Assembly (NCBI RefSeq): GCF_000148525.1 | Contig: NZ_AEDU01000022.1 | Coordinates: forward strand, 62,001 to 126,000 | Length of the DNA stretch: 64,000 bases | From: Streptococcus mitis SK564 | Lineage (GTDB): Bacteria > Bacillota > Bacilli > Lactobacillales > Streptococcaceae | Reading direction: 5' to 3' | In this document: piece by piece, positions 7,144 through 15,990 of the stretch | Layout: the number at the start of each line of letters is the position of its first letter | How positions within the stretch are numbered: the stretch's first letter is position 1 | Position numbers and translations under genes: made by a program | Notes under the pieces: model-generated | Database searches by the model: none | The model's input: only the letters and a program-made list of their open reading frames with translations | What the model was told of the DNA's origin: nothing

Positions 7144-8961
7144 ATGAAATTCAATCCAAATCAAAGATATACTCGTTGGTCTATTCGCCGTCTTAGTGTC
7201 GGTGTTGCCTCAGTTGTTGTGGCCAGTGGCTTTTTTGTCCTAGTTGGTCAACCAAGTTCTGTACGTGCCGATGTGGTAAATCCAACCTCTGCCCAAGTCG
7301 TGCCAGACGCTGCTTCGGTGAGTGAAAAGAGCGACTTACCAGCAGAACTTCTCAAAGAAGCAGTCGATACAGCTCTTCCTTCAGAACAGGCAGACGTAAC
7401 ACCTAAAGCAAGCTTGGATGCTACAAGCTCTCCAGAAAAAGTGAATGTAGCTGATAAAGACCAAGTGGTAGCGCCAAAAGAAGAAGTTCAAGCAAAACCA
7501 GAATCTAAGAAACAAACAGAATATGCGGTTAAACCTGCGACAAATCCTGCGCCTACAGTTTCTGGACAAGACCGTGAAGCAAGTGAAGTGCAGCCAGCAA
7601 CTACCCCAGCTGAAGTGCAAAAAGGTGTGGCTGACAATACTAAAGACACAGTAGATGTCCCAGCTACTTACTTGGATAAAGCCAATTTCCCAGGCCCATT
7701 CACAGCCGGTGTTAACCAAGTCATTCCTTACGAATTTTTCGCCGGTGACGGTATGTTGACTCGTCTTATCTTGAAGGATTCAGACAAGGCCCCATGGTCA
7801 GATAACGGTTCAGCCAAAAATCCCGCCCTTCCACCAGTAGAAAACTTAGGCAAAGGTCTTTACTTCTATGAAGTAGACTTGGCAGGAACTCAAGGCAAAT
7901 CAGATAAAGAGCTTCTAGACCTTTTGAAACAAAACGGCACTCAAAGTTATAAAGCTACTATTAAAGTGTACGGTGCTAAAGATGGCAAGGCTGATTTGAG
8001 CAATCTTGTAGCGACTAAGGATTTGGATGTCAACTTGAACGGCTTGACTACCCCAGCTGAAGTGCAAAAAGGCGTGGCCGACAACACTAAAGACACAGTA
8101 GATGTCCCAGCTACTTACTTGGACAAAGCCAACTTCCCTGGTCCATTCACAGCCGGCGTCAACCAAGTCATTCCATACGAATTCTTCGCTGGTGACGGTA
8201 TGTTAACTCGCCTTATCTTGAAGGCTTCAGACAAGGCTCCATGGTCAGACAACGGCTCAGCAAAAAATCCAGCTCTTCCACCAGTAGAAAAATTGGGCAA
8301 CGGCCTCTACTTCTACGAAGTGGACTTGGCCGGCACCCAAGGTAAATCAGATAAAGAGCTTCTTGACCTCTTGAAACAAAATGGCACTCAAAGTTATAAA
8401 GCTACTATCAAGGTATACGGTGCCAAAGACGGCAAGGCTGATTTGAGCAATCTCGTAGCGACTAAAGATTTGACAGTGAACTTGAATGGACATCAGTCTC
8501 TGATTCCGATGCAGTCAGGTTTCGTCCCATCTTCTAATGGTTCAGCTATGCCGGCTCCAATGATGAATAGTCATCAAGATGCGTCTAAGATGAACGCTCA
8601 AATGCCAAGTGCTCATCAAGATGAGATGAAATCTCAAATGCCAGCTGCTAGTCAGGATAAGATGATGCCTAACAAAGAGCAGGACAAAAACATGAATGCT
8701 AGCCAGCCTATGGCAACACCAAGCATGAAACAAGATCAAGTTCCAGCAGCCTCAAGCAAAATGTCTGATGAAGGCAAGATGGCATCTACTAACAAGGAGT
8801 CAAGTCCAATGATGGCTGATCAAATGAAAGACAAAAAAGACATGCTTCCATATACTGGTGAAGCCCAAACATCAATGGCTACTCTTGGATTCTTTGGCCT
8901 CACCTTAGCAGGACTATTAGGCGGACTCAGTTTGAAAGCTAAAAAAGAGGAAAATGACTAG
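7144..8961 (+). CDS. pavB: PavB-like wall-anchored adhesin with two SSURE repeats
   Basis: A 605-residue surface protein. It has a YSIRK-type signal (RWSIRRLSVGVASVV, residues ~10-43) and a charged Ala/Val/Pro-rich spacer (~44-152). Two near-identical 149-residue SSURE repeats follow (153-301 and 302-450, each beginning TTPAEVQKG). Then come a methionine-rich stretch (~452-567, about 19 Met) and an LPYTG sortase motif (568-572) with a hydrophobic tail and KAKKEEND. SSURE domains of pneumococcal PavB bind fibronectin and plasminogen. The copy number varies between strains, and two is low compared with pneumococcus. In pneumococcus the adjacent TCS08 regulates pavB. Confidence 0.92.
   Translation: MKFNPNQRYTRWSIRRLSVGVASVVVASGFFVLVGQPSSVRADVVNPTSAQVVPDAASVSEKSDLPAELLKEAVDTALPSEQADVTPKASLDATSSPEKVNVADKDQVVAPKEEVQAKPESKKQTEYAVKPATNPAPTVSGQDREASEVQPATTPAEVQKGVADNTKDTVDVPATYLDKANFPGPFTAGVNQVIPYEFFAGDGMLTRLILKDSDKAPWSDNGSAKNPALPPVENLGKGLYFYEVDLAGTQGKSDKELLDLLKQNGTQSYKATIKVYGAKDGKADLSNLVATKDLDVNLNGLTTPAEVQKGVADNTKDTVDVPATYLDKANFPGPFTAGVNQVIPYEFFAGDGMLTRLILKASDKAPWSDNGSAKNPALPPVEKLGNGLYFYEVDLAGTQGKSDKELLDLLKQNGTQSYKATIKVYGAKDGKADLSNLVATKDLTVNLNGHQSLIPMQSGFVPSSNGSAMPAPMMNSHQDASKMNAQMPSAHQDEMKSQMPAASQDKMMPNKEQDKNMNASQPMATPSMKQDQVPAASSKMSDEGKMASTNKESSPMMADQMKDKKDMLPYTGEAQTSMATLGFFGLTLAGLLGGLSLKAKKEEND
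7600..8493 (+). repeat. Two tandem 447-bp SSURE coding repeats
   Basis: Unit 1 is 7600-8046 and unit 2 is 8047-8493. The protein repeats differ at only a few residues (for example KDSD/KASD, ENLGKG/EKLGNG), but the DNA differs at many third positions. The duplication is therefore not very recent, or diversity came by recombination. Confidence 0.9.
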
Positions 8962-9036
8962 TCTAGTTACAGACTTTCTATCTAGGATTTGAAAAATCCA
9001 GATATCGATTAGAATGTTCGTAAAGAGATTAAAATA

Positions 9037-9061
9037 GTGTTATACTATTGTGGTATAGCAC
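9037..9061. promoter_or_regulatory. Dyad over the -10 of the two-component operon
   Basis: GTGTTATAC (9037-9045) and GTATAGCAC (9053-9061) are inverted with one mismatch. They include TATACT (9041-9046), the probable -10. It may be an autoregulatory site. Confidence 0.45.
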
Positions 9062-9084
9062 TGTTTTTTTCAAAGGAGAGACAG

Positions 9085-9783
9085 ATGGGAAAGACAATTT
9101 TACTCGTTGACGACGAGGTAGAAATCACAGATATTCATCAACGTTATCTGGTTCAGGCAGGATATAATGTTTTGGTGGCCCATGATGGAGCAGAGGCCTT
9201 AGAAATCTTCAAGCGAAAACCAATTGATTTGATTATTACAGATATCATGATGCCTCGGATGGATGGTTATGATTTGATTAGTGAGGTTCAGTATCAATCT
9301 CCAGATCAGCCTTTTCTATTTATCACGGCTAAGACCAGCGAGCAGGACAAGATTTATGGCCTGAGCTTAGGGGCAGATGACTTTATTGCCAAGCCCTTTA
9401 GCCCTCGTGAGCTGGTTTTGCGTGTCCACAATATCTTGCGTCGCCTTCATCGTGGAGGTGAGACAGAAGTCGTCAGTCTCGGGGATTTACGGATGAATCA
9501 CGGTAGCCATGAGGTCCAAGTCGGAGATGTGGCGCTTGATTTGACAGTCAAATCCTTCGAACTTCTATGGCTTCTAGCCAGCAATCCAGAGCGGGTTTTC
9601 TCTAAGACAGACCTCTATGAAAAGGTCTGGCAGGAAGACTATGTGGATGACACCAATACCTTGAATGTTCATATTCATGCTCTTCGACAGGAGTTGGCTA
9701 AACATGCTAGTGCAGAAACACCGACCATCAAAACCGTCTGGGGCTTGGGCTACAAAATTGAGAAAGCACGAGGTAGTCAATGA
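9085..9783 (+). CDS. Response regulator, OmpR/PhoB type (TCS08-like)
   Basis: A 232-residue regulator. The receiver domain has the acidic pair in LLVDDE, phospho-acceptor Asp near residue 53 (IITDIMMPRMDG), switch Thr/Lys in FITAKTS, and Lys near 103 (IAKPFSP). The C-terminal winged helix (~135-228) has TVKSFELLWLLASNPERVFSK and LGYKIE. ATG 9085 has AAAGGAGAG before it; an upstream in-frame start at 9037 lies in the promoter. It overlaps the kinase gene by ATGA. The locus equals pneumococcal rr08 next to pavB and rpsD, so pavB is a likely target. Confidence 0.92.
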   Translation: MGKTILLVDDEVEITDIHQRYLVQAGYNVLVAHDGAEALEIFKRKPIDLIITDIMMPRMDGYDLISEVQYQSPDQPFLFITAKTSEQDKIYGLSLGADDFIAKPFSPRELVLRVHNILRRLHRGGETEVVSLGDLRMNHGSHEVQVGDVALDLTVKSFELLWLLASNPERVFSKTDLYEKVWQEDYVDDTNTLNVHIHALRQELAKHASAETPTIKTVWGLGYKIEKARGSQ

Positions 9784-10832
9784 AATTAAAAAGTTATATT
9801 TTAGTGGGGTATGTCATTTCAACACTCCTAACGATTATCGTGGTTTTTTGGGCTGTTCAAAAAATGCTGATTGAGAAAAGCGAGATTTACTTTCTGCTTG
9901 GAATGACCATCGTTGCCAGCCTTGTCGGTGCTGGGATTAGTCTCTTTCTCCTATCGCCGGTCTTTACTTCATTGGGCAAACTTAAGGAACATGCCAAGCG
10001 GGTAGCGGATAAGGATTTTCCATCAAATCTGGAGGTTCAAGGACCTATGGAATTTCAGCAGTTAGGGCAAGTCTTCAATGAAATGTCCCATGATTTGCAG
10101 GAAACTTTTGATTCCTTGGAAGAAAGCGAACGAGAAAAGGGCTTGATGATTGCCCAGCTGTCGCATGATATCAAGACCCCCATCACTTCGATCCAAGCGA
10201 CGGTAGAAGGGATTTTGGATGGGGTTATCAAGGAGGGAGAACAAGCTCATTATCTAGCAACCATTGGACGCCAGACAGAAAGGCTTAATAAACTGGTTGA
10301 GGAGTTGAATTTTTTGACCCTAAACACAGCTAGAAATCAGGTGGAAACTACCAGCAAAGACAGCATTTTTCTGGACCAGCTCTTGATTGAGTGCATGAGT
10401 GAATTTCAGTTCTTGATTGAGCAGGAGGAGCGAGATGTCCACTTGCAGGTGATCCCAGAGTCTGCCCGAATTGAAGGAGATTATGCCAAACTTTCTCGCA
10501 TCTTGGTGAATCTGGTCAATAACGCTTTTAAATATTCTGCTCCAGGAACCAAGCTGGAAGTGGTGGCTAAGCTGGAGAAGAACCAGCTTTCAATCAGTGT
10601 GACGGATGAGGGACAGGGCATTGCACCAGAGGACTTGGAGAATATTTTCAAACGCCTTTATCGTGTCGAAACTTCGCGCAATATGAAAACAGGTGGTCAT
10701 GGCTTAGGTCTTGCGATTGCGCGTGAATTGGCCCATCAATTGGGTGGAGAAATCACAGTTACCAGTCAGTACGGCCTCGGAAGCACCTTTACTCTCGTTC
10801 TCGATCTCTCTGGCAGTGAAAATAAAGCTTAA
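9780..10832 (+). CDS. Sensor histidine kinase (TCS08-like)
   Basis: A 350-residue kinase. Two membrane helices (~5-27 and ~38-60) are joined by a very short extracytoplasmic loop. A HAMP-like linker follows, then the dimerisation/phosphorylation helix LSHDIKTPIT with His near 129. ATPase motifs are LVNLVNNAFKYS (N box), VTDEGQGI (G1) and GGHGLGLAIA (G2). The tiny outer loop marks it as an intramembrane-sensing type, consistent with sensing the membrane or a membrane partner. It is translationally coupled to the response regulator gene (ATGA overlap). Confidence 0.92.
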   Translation: MKLKSYILVGYVISTLLTIIVVFWAVQKMLIEKSEIYFLLGMTIVASLVGAGISLFLLSPVFTSLGKLKEHAKRVADKDFPSNLEVQGPMEFQQLGQVFNEMSHDLQETFDSLEESEREKGLMIAQLSHDIKTPITSIQATVEGILDGVIKEGEQAHYLATIGRQTERLNKLVEELNFLTLNTARNQVETTSKDSIFLDQLLIECMSEFQFLIEQEERDVHLQVIPESARIEGDYAKLSRILVNLVNNAFKYSAPGTKLEVVAKLEKNQLSISVTDEGQGIAPEDLENIFKRLYRVETSRNMKTGGHGLGLAIARELAHQLGGEITVTSQYGLGSTFTLVLDLSGSENKA

Positions 10833-10838
10833 AACCCC

Positions 10839-10867
10839 TTTACAAATTCATCTATTCATGGTAAAAT
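10839..10867 (+). promoter_or_regulatory. rpsD promoter
   Basis: TTTACA (10839-10844), a 17-bp spacer and TAAAAT (10862-10867), with TG of an extended -10. Transcription should start about 150 bp before rpsD. Confidence 0.75.
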
Positions 10868-11026
10868 GGATTTTGTGTGAAATATCAGCAGGAAAGCATG
10901 AAGCTCGTCAACAGGTGTCTTATGATAAGTAACCTTGGCTGTTTAGGCGAAGGGCATCTGCACGAATCAGGGCTTTCTAAGTGACTATTTCCACCGAAAT
11001 ATTATTTATATCAGGAGGACATTTAC
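10868..11026 (+). ncRNA. Candidate S4-binding leader of rpsD mRNA
   Basis: About 150 untranslated bases separate the promoter from rpsD. They contain several short complementary stretches and no convincing ORF. S4 represses its own mRNA through a structured leader in other bacteria, including Firmicutes. The role here is inferred from position and length only. Confidence 0.4.
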
Positions 11027-11638
11027 ATGTCACGTTATACAGGACCATCTTGGAAACAAGCTCGTCGCCTTGGCCTTTCACTTACAGGTACAGGTAAAGA
11101 ATTGGCACGTCGTAACTACGTACCAGGACAACACGGACCAAACAATCGTTCTAAATTGTCAGAATACGGTTTACAATTGGCTGAAAAACAAAAACTTCGT
11201 TTCACTTACGGTGTAGGTGAAAAACAATTCCGTAACTTGTTCGTACAAGCTACAAAAATCAAAGGCGGAATCCTAGGTTTCAACTTTATGCTTCTTTTGG
11301 AACGTCGTTTGGATAACGTTGTTTACCGTCTTGGTCTTGCGACTACTCGTCGTCAAGCTCGTCAATTCGTAAACCACGGTCACATCCTTGTTGACGGAAA
11401 ACGTGTTGACATCCCATCATACCGCGTAACTCCAGGTCAAGTGATCTCAGTTCGTGAAAAATCATTGAAAGTTCCAGCAATCCTTGAAGCAGTAGAAGCT
11501 ACTCTTGGACGTCCAGCATTCGTATCATTCGACGCTGAAAAATTGGAAGGTTCATTGACTCGCTTGCCAGAACGCGACGAAATCAACCCAGAAATCAACG
11601 AAGCACTTGTCGTTGAATTCTACAACAAAATGCTTTAA
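11027..11638 (+). CDS. rpsD: 30S ribosomal protein S4
   Basis: A 203-residue S4 beginning [16 protein letters not shown], with the S4 RNA-binding domain ([21 protein letters not shown]) near residues 90-150. It nucleates 16S rRNA 5' domain assembly. The last codons (ATTCTACAACAAAATG, 11617-11632) are the attachment core of element A, which supplies the present CTT-TAA ending. The displaced tail survives at 22974-22995. Confidence 0.97.
   Translation: MSRYTGPSWKQARRLGLSLTGTGKELARRNYVPGQHGPNNRSKLSEYGLQLAEKQKLRFTYGVGEKQFRNLFVQATKIKGGILGFNFMLLLERRLDNVVYRLGLATTRRQARQFVNHGHILVDGKRVDIPSYRVTPGQVISVREKSLKVPAILEAVEATLGRPAFVSFDAEKLEGSLTRLPERDEINPEINEALVVEFYNKML
11617..11632 (+). other. Left attachment core of element A (in rpsD 3' end)
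   Basis: ATTCTACAACAAAATG is repeated exactly at 22974-22989. It encodes the end of RpsD (FYNKM). The element A integrase gene lies about 100 bp to the right. Confidence 0.9.
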
Positions 11639-11657
11639 TTTTAAGAAATATCTTACA

Positions 11658-11685
11658 GAAAGCCTACAACAGTGGGCTTTTTGCT
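11658..11685 (+). terminator. rpsD terminator carried on the element A side
   Basis: AAAGCCTAC and GTGGGCTTT pair around a short loop and are followed by T-rich sequence. It lies inside the element A boundary, so the element appears to bring its own terminator for rpsD. Confidence 0.65.
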
Positions 11686-11710
11686 TTGTCTTAAAACGTT
11701 GATTTCTGGG

Positions 11711-11732
11711 TTTGTCCCCCTTTTTGTCCCCC
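11711..11732. repeat. Left integrase arm-type repeats, element A
   Basis: Two GTCCCCC units with a 12-bp period (11714 and 11726), next to the integrase stop codon. A 19/22 matching pair lies at 22851-22872 near the other end. Confidence 0.7.
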
Positions 11733-11733
11733 T

Positions 11734-12897
11734 TTACAAAGAACTTACAGCTTTCTCATAAAATGAGACGGCTGTTTTTGCTTTTTCTTTGGAGAGATGA
11801 CTGTAAGTGTCCATAGTCATAGCTAGTGTAGAATGACCTAGACGGTGTTGTAATTCTTTATATGGTATTCCAGAGTTTAGCAAAAGACTAGCGTGTGTGT
11901 GTCTAAAACCGTGGAATCCAATATTAGGTACACCAGCATGTTTGAAACGTGTGTTTAAACGAGTTGATAGTGTTTTATTGTTTGGGTATTTATGAATAAA
12001 ATCTGAGAAGACAACAGTTTCAGTCCGACCAAGTTTCCAAGCTTCTTGCCTTTGTCTTTTTTGATACACTTTTAAGACCTCTATAGTTTGTGGGTCAATA
12101 TCAATTGTGCGATAACTTGCCTCAGACTTTGGGCTGTTAATCTCACCTAAATGATTTAGTGTCTTTGTAATATTCACAGTTGCATTATTTAGGTCAATAT
12201 CTGACCAGTGTAGAGCTAAGGCTTCGTTAATACGGCAACCAGTAGCAAGAAGAAACTTGTACAAAGTAATTTCATAGATATTTCTATATATTGCTAAGTT
12301 AGCCTCTTCTAAATAGCTGAGAAATTGCTTTAACTCTAAGTTATTAAAGTGTTTTACTTTGTTTCTACCCTTTTTTATTTTACGAGGAAGAATAACTTCA
12401 CGAGCTGGATTCATATCAATAATCTGCATTGTCACAGCATATTGTAGTATACGTTTATTTAGCGCGTGAATTTTATCATAGTGTAGAAATGCGCCTTCTT
12501 CTCGTTTGTTAGCACGTAGAGCTAGTTGATTAACAATGCGTTGGATAGTTGGAGTAGTTAACTTATCTAACCTATAAGAACCAAATAAAGGAATCACATG
12601 GTTAGATAGTAGTCGCTTTACTGAATCTTGCGTATTTGGTTTTACTGTGTGTTGATAGCTTTCCCACCATAGTTGAGCTACTTCTTCATAACTTGTTAGT
12701 GGGATTATTTCTTTTTTAGTGAAGCCATTATTTTGGAATTCAGCCTTAGCTAATTGAGCTTTTTTCTTCAATTCAGTTTTAGTTCTAGCTGTCAGATTAG
12801 ACTTTATTTTTTTTCCTGTGAGTTTATCTACTCCTAAGTATACTTTGGCACGATATACAGTGCTACCATTTTGTTTTTTTATTTCTGCTATTTTCAT
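11734..12897 (-). CDS. int: Tyrosine recombinase (integrase) of element A
   Basis: A 387-residue phage/ICE-type integrase with an N-terminal arm-binding domain (AP2-like, residues ~1-60), a SAM-like core-binding domain (~65-165) and a catalytic domain. Catalytic residues seen are Arg ~222 (TGCRINEA), HGFRHTH (His ~329, Arg ~332), LGHS, and Tyr ~365 (TMDTYSHL). It points outward toward rpsD, as expected for an int beside its att site. It catalyses integration at the rpsD 3' end and excision. Related to the element B integrase in domain plan, but diverged. Confidence 0.95.
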   Translation of the reverse strand: MKIAEIKKQNGSTVYRAKVYLGVDKLTGKKIKSNLTARTKTELKKKAQLAKAEFQNNGFTKKEIIPLTSYEEVAQLWWESYQHTVKPNTQDSVKRLLSNHVIPLFGSYRLDKLTTPTIQRIVNQLALRANKREEGAFLHYDKIHALNKRILQYAVTMQIIDMNPAREVILPRKIKKGRNKVKHFNNLELKQFLSYLEEANLAIYRNIYEITLYKFLLATGCRINEALALHWSDIDLNNATVNITKTLNHLGEINSPKSEASYRTIDIDPQTIEVLKVYQKRQRQEAWKLGRTETVVFSDFIHKYPNNKTLSTRLNTRFKHAGVPNIGFHGFRHTHASLLLNSGIPYKELQHRLGHSTLAMTMDTYSHLSKEKAKTAVSFYEKAVSSL

Positions 12898-12953
12898 TTT
12901 TTAACCTTTCTAACATCAGTAGGCAAGCTGTAAAAGGTTATGAAAAATAGATA

Positions 12954-13493
12954 TTATGATTTGTGTCTAGAACGAATACCTTCAATTAGTATCTGTAGAG
13001 CAGTTAAGTCCTCAGTTGTGAGTGCTTGACCATCAATAGTTATTTTTACATTCTTCCTAAAGATATAATCAAGATTAATTTTGATATTTTCCCCATTGAT
13101 AATATCTTGGCTAATATCTTTGTATGTTTTTAACTTTGAGAATATGGATTCGCCATTTCTTAACTCAATTAAATCTTTTAAAAGTTGCTTCTCTTTATCG
13201 TTATGAACAGAATCCATGTGGATATTTTTGATTATATCATCAATATAAGAGTTAGCCAATTGTTGATATTTAATTTTGTGCTCATCAAACTCTAATCCAC
13301 CTTGTTCGCATTTTTCTTTTATAGAGAGTGAAGCAATGCTTTCAGTAATTTCAGAGAGTTTAGTTAAACTGGGAATCTTTTTCTCATTTTCAATTTGTGA
13401 GATATAAGACTGTGATACTTTTAGTTCTTCAGCAAGGCTCTTAGTAGTTACGTTACCTTCTGTACGGTATTTTTTAAGATATGCTCCTATCAT
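12954..13493 (-). CDS. XRE-family repressor of element A
   Basis: A 179-residue protein with an N-terminal helix-turn-helix (LAEELKVSQSYISQIENEKKIPS, ~18-42) and a helical C-terminus lacking the Ser-Lys autoprotease motifs of LexA/CI repressors. It is divergent from the HTH-ORF-primase operon, the usual position of an immunity-type repressor in integrative elements and satellites. GGAGG precedes the ATG. Confidence 0.85.
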   Translation of the reverse strand: MIGAYLKKYRTEGNVTTKSLAEELKVSQSYISQIENEKKIPSLTKLSEITESIASLSIKEKCEQGGLEFDEHKIKYQQLANSYIDDIIKNIHMDSVHNDKEKQLLKDLIELRNGESIFSKLKTYKDISQDIINGENIKINLDYIFRKNVKITIDGQALTTEDLTALQILIEGIRSRHKS

Positions 13494-13540
13494 TTTTAAC
13501 CTCCGTTTAATAACTTTAGTAATATTTTAGCAAAAAACTC

Positions 13541-13599
13541 TTGACATGTAAATAGAAAACTGATAAAATTCCAAATATAACCCAAGTCAATTAACTTGG
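13541..13599 (+). promoter_or_regulatory. Promoter and dyad operator of the element A replication operon
   Basis: TTGACA (13541-13546), a 17-bp spacer and TAAAAT (13564-13569, extended TG). A dyad CCAAGT/ACTTGG (13582-13599) follows at about the start of transcription and is a likely site for the divergent XRE repressor. Confidence 0.7.
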
Positions 13600-13667
13600 T
13601 TAATAGGCGAGCTGTACTAGTTATGAGAGGATAGTTGTGCACAAAATGGAAAAGAAAGGGGGTGTCT

Positions 13668-13964
13668 ATGTTTAGTACACCACAAGGGATATTATCTCAA
13701 GAAGCAGAACTAGCATTGTTGGGAAGGATTGAGCATTTAATAAATGATTATCTATCACATGCAATGCTTTCACCTCACAGTGACTCGTTTGGCTTGATAC
13801 AACAGAAAGAGTTAATCAAAGAACTAGGTATTAGTTTAGTAACTCTGCATGAATGGGAGCGTTTGGGGTTAACTCGATACTGTCCACCAATAGAAGGAAC
13901 TCGCAAAGTTTTCTATAAGAAATCAGATGTTATGAAGTTTCTTTCAATTACTAGTAAGGAGTGA
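13668..13964 (+). CDS. Helix-turn-helix regulator/excisionase-like protein of element A
   Basis: A 98-residue protein whose C-terminal half is a MerR/Xis-like HTH (KELIKELGISLVTLHEWERLGLTRY) ending PPIEGTRKVFYKKSDVMKFL. The same block is found in the element B protein at 25519-25767 (PPIEGTRTVYYKLENVLQFL), so the two are homologs. ATG 13668 has AAAGGGGGTG ahead of it; an upstream GTG at 13635 does not. First gene of a tightly packed operon. Likely a recombination directionality factor or replication regulator. Confidence 0.8.
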   Translation: MFSTPQGILSQEAELALLGRIEHLINDYLSHAMLSPHSDSFGLIQQKELIKELGISLVTLHEWERLGLTRYCPPIEGTRKVFYKKSDVMKFLSITSKE

Positions 13965-13969
13965 ATACA

Positions 13970-14113
13970 TTGTATGAAAAGAAAATAAACACAATTGAAA
14001 AGTTCTATGATTTCTTGAAATACATAGGTACTTGCAACCATGTTGAATCACAGATTCAATTGCTATCAATTACGCTATATAGTGTAATGCTTATCCAAGA
14101 AAGGATTGTCTAA
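13970..14113 (+). CDS. Small 47-residue ORF between HTH and primase genes
   Basis: It starts at TTG 13970, with AAGGAG 8-9 bases upstream, and runs to TAA 14111-14113, which overlaps the ATG of the primase gene (TAATG). The product begins LYEKKINTIEKFYDFL and ends MLIQERIV; it is mostly helical with no recognised domain. Operon packing and the ribosome site argue that it is real. Confidence 0.6.
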   Translation: MYEKKINTIEKFYDFLKYIGTCNHVESQIQLLSITLYSVMLIQERIV

Positions 14114-15654
14114 TGACATTAATTACCATAAAACCAAAACATTCTGTTCTAGAAGCAGATATTAAATTTGAAACTTACCCTGAGAATGCTATTCAAGATT
14201 TTGATAACGCTACTCCAATAACTGAATATAAGGAAGAATGGCGAATATATAAAAATGAGGTAATTGATTCTACCCCTCACATAGAGCCTTCAGAAAAAGA
14301 GAAGATGAAAAAGAGAAAAGCTCCTTTTTATATCATGGCAGATTTTTTAATGGCTCATCTCATTGTGGTTAGTATAGCTGAAATAGAGGATACTGGTGAA
14401 GGTAACTTATTTGTGTATAATCCCAAAGAGGGGATTTATCAACCTGCTTGGCATATTGTTAATAAATTAGCAAGAAGGTTAGAACCTTCTTTTAGGAGTA
14501 ATGATATATCAGAGATTTTTTCTGTACTAAGTTGTATCTGTAAAAATGTAAGTATATATCAAGGCTCACGTTACATAGCGTTAGGGAATTGTATTTATGA
14601 TACTTATTATGGGGACGGAATGAAGTACAGTCCTTCAATTGTGTTTACACATAAGGTACAAGTAAATTATAATTCAGAAGCAACTTCTCCAGTATTGGGC
14701 GATTGGTCTATTGATTCTTGGTTAACTGAACTGTTTAATAATGATGCTGAACTAATTCACTTAGCATGGCAAACAATTTTGGCAGTGATACGTGGTTATG
14801 CTGATGAGAGAATTATTTGGCTGATTGGAAAAGGAGGAACAGGTAAGGGTAGTTTCCAAGAGTTGTTAATTAACTTAGTAGGTAGGATTAATACAGCATC
14901 CATGAAACTAATTGAATTAGAGGGCAAAAATCGTTTTGCCACTTCACAGTTAATAGGTAAACATCTAGTTATTGGAGATGATAATCCTATTGATAAGGTG
15001 GTAACAGACCCTTCTACTATGTTTTCTCTAGTTACTCATGATATTGTCACAATCGAAAAGAAAGGCAAACAGGCCTATTCTGCTCGACTTACTCCTGTGA
15101 TTGTTCAATCATCTAATCGATTGATTAAGATTCAAGGAGACAAAGAAGCTATAGCAAGAAGAACTTTCATACTTCCCTTCGTTTCTGAATTTAACAAAGA
15201 TGGTTACAAGAGAGAAATAAAGCAGGTTTATCTAAAACGTCAGGATGTATTAGAATATGTATTGAAGAATGCATTAGAATATGATATCAGTGATGGATTC
15301 AAGGATATCAGTCACCACCCTGCTATCAAGGAAATTCATGGGAAGTCTATGACAAGTGTTGAACAGTTTTCATCTTATCTGTTTAGTCGTGTGAAATCTA
15401 CTTTCTTGCCGAATTCATTTATGCTATGGGCATATGAACAATTCTGTGAAGGAAATGGTTTAAAACGAGAAACTAAGGAAGCCTTTCACAAAGAATTAAA
15501 AGATGCACTTCCATCAGACTGGGTATTTAAGCCAACATTATCTACTTGTAAAGATTTTGATGAGGGTGATTCTGTTTATTTTATTCATTCTGAGTCTTTT
15601 AATTTGGATTCTACAAAGAGATATAAAGGGTATGTAATGAAGTCATGCTCTTGA
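14113..15654 (+). CDS. SF3 helicase / P4-D5-type primase-helicase of element A
   Basis: A 513-residue replication protein. The N-terminal region (~60-200) fits a D5_N domain. The SF3 helicase core follows, with Walker A GKGGTGKGS near residue 240, Walker B LVIGDDNP, motif C VIVQSSNRL, and an arginine-finger region IARRTFILPF. Relatives in phage P4, satellites and plasmids open an origin and act as replicative helicase. No classical primase motif is obvious at the N-terminus. No relaxase, packaging or conjugation gene accompanies it, so the element looks satellite-like. Confidence 0.88.
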   Translation: MTLITIKPKHSVLEADIKFETYPENAIQDFDNATPITEYKEEWRIYKNEVIDSTPHIEPSEKEKMKKRKAPFYIMADFLMAHLIVVSIAEIEDTGEGNLFVYNPKEGIYQPAWHIVNKLARRLEPSFRSNDISEIFSVLSCICKNVSIYQGSRYIALGNCIYDTYYGDGMKYSPSIVFTHKVQVNYNSEATSPVLGDWSIDSWLTELFNNDAELIHLAWQTILAVIRGYADERIIWLIGKGGTGKGSFQELLINLVGRINTASMKLIELEGKNRFATSQLIGKHLVIGDDNPIDKVVTDPSTMFSLVTHDIVTIEKKGKQAYSARLTPVIVQSSNRLIKIQGDKEAIARRTFILPFVSEFNKDGYKREIKQVYLKRQDVLEYVLKNALEYDISDGFKDISHHPAIKEIHGKSMTSVEQFSSYLFSRVKSTFLPNSFMLWAYEQFCEGNGLKRETKEAFHKELKDALPSDWVFKPTLSTCKDFDEGDSVYFIHSESFNLDSTKRYKGYVMKSCS

Positions 15655-15990
15655 TACACTTGAAACAGTAAATTTCATTTCTATTTTCAATTTTATTTGT
15701 TTTATTTATTCTAAGAAGTTGGAAATTAGTGTATCAAGTGTATCATTCTGGAGATATACAAAGTGTGAACGACTAGCCCGCCACGAGCGAAGGCAAAGGA
15801 GTGAAACACTTTGTTAAGTACCAAACACGCCTAATTTATTCCATGGTCTAATTGACAGCAAGAAACAAGGCACTCTCGTACAAATGAACTGTCCATCCGA
15901 AAAACTAAAGCCTTTCGTCTGAGACGTTCTTAGCGTACTTTGTGCCTACTTACTGTCAATTTGCTTTCACGGCATAAAGGCGTATGCTTG
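15650..15990. other. Structured non-coding region behind the primase gene, candidate origin
   Basis: It contains GATACACTT-type repeats on both strands (15652-15663 and 15730-15747) and inverted pairs ACAAAGTGT/ACACTTTGT (15758-15766, 15806-15814). Nested pairs are AATTGACAG/CTGTCAATT (15850-15858, 15953-15961) enclosing AGGCAC/GTGCCT (15868-15873, 15942-15947). A GCATA/TATGC hairpin is at 15973-15988. It is less AT-rich than its flanks and has no gene. It may be the replication origin or a structured RNA. Confidence 0.5.

Noticed and set aside
11027..11638. Possible truncation of rpsD by element A
   Set aside because: Reading frame and length (203 residues) are intact; the element restores the final codons.
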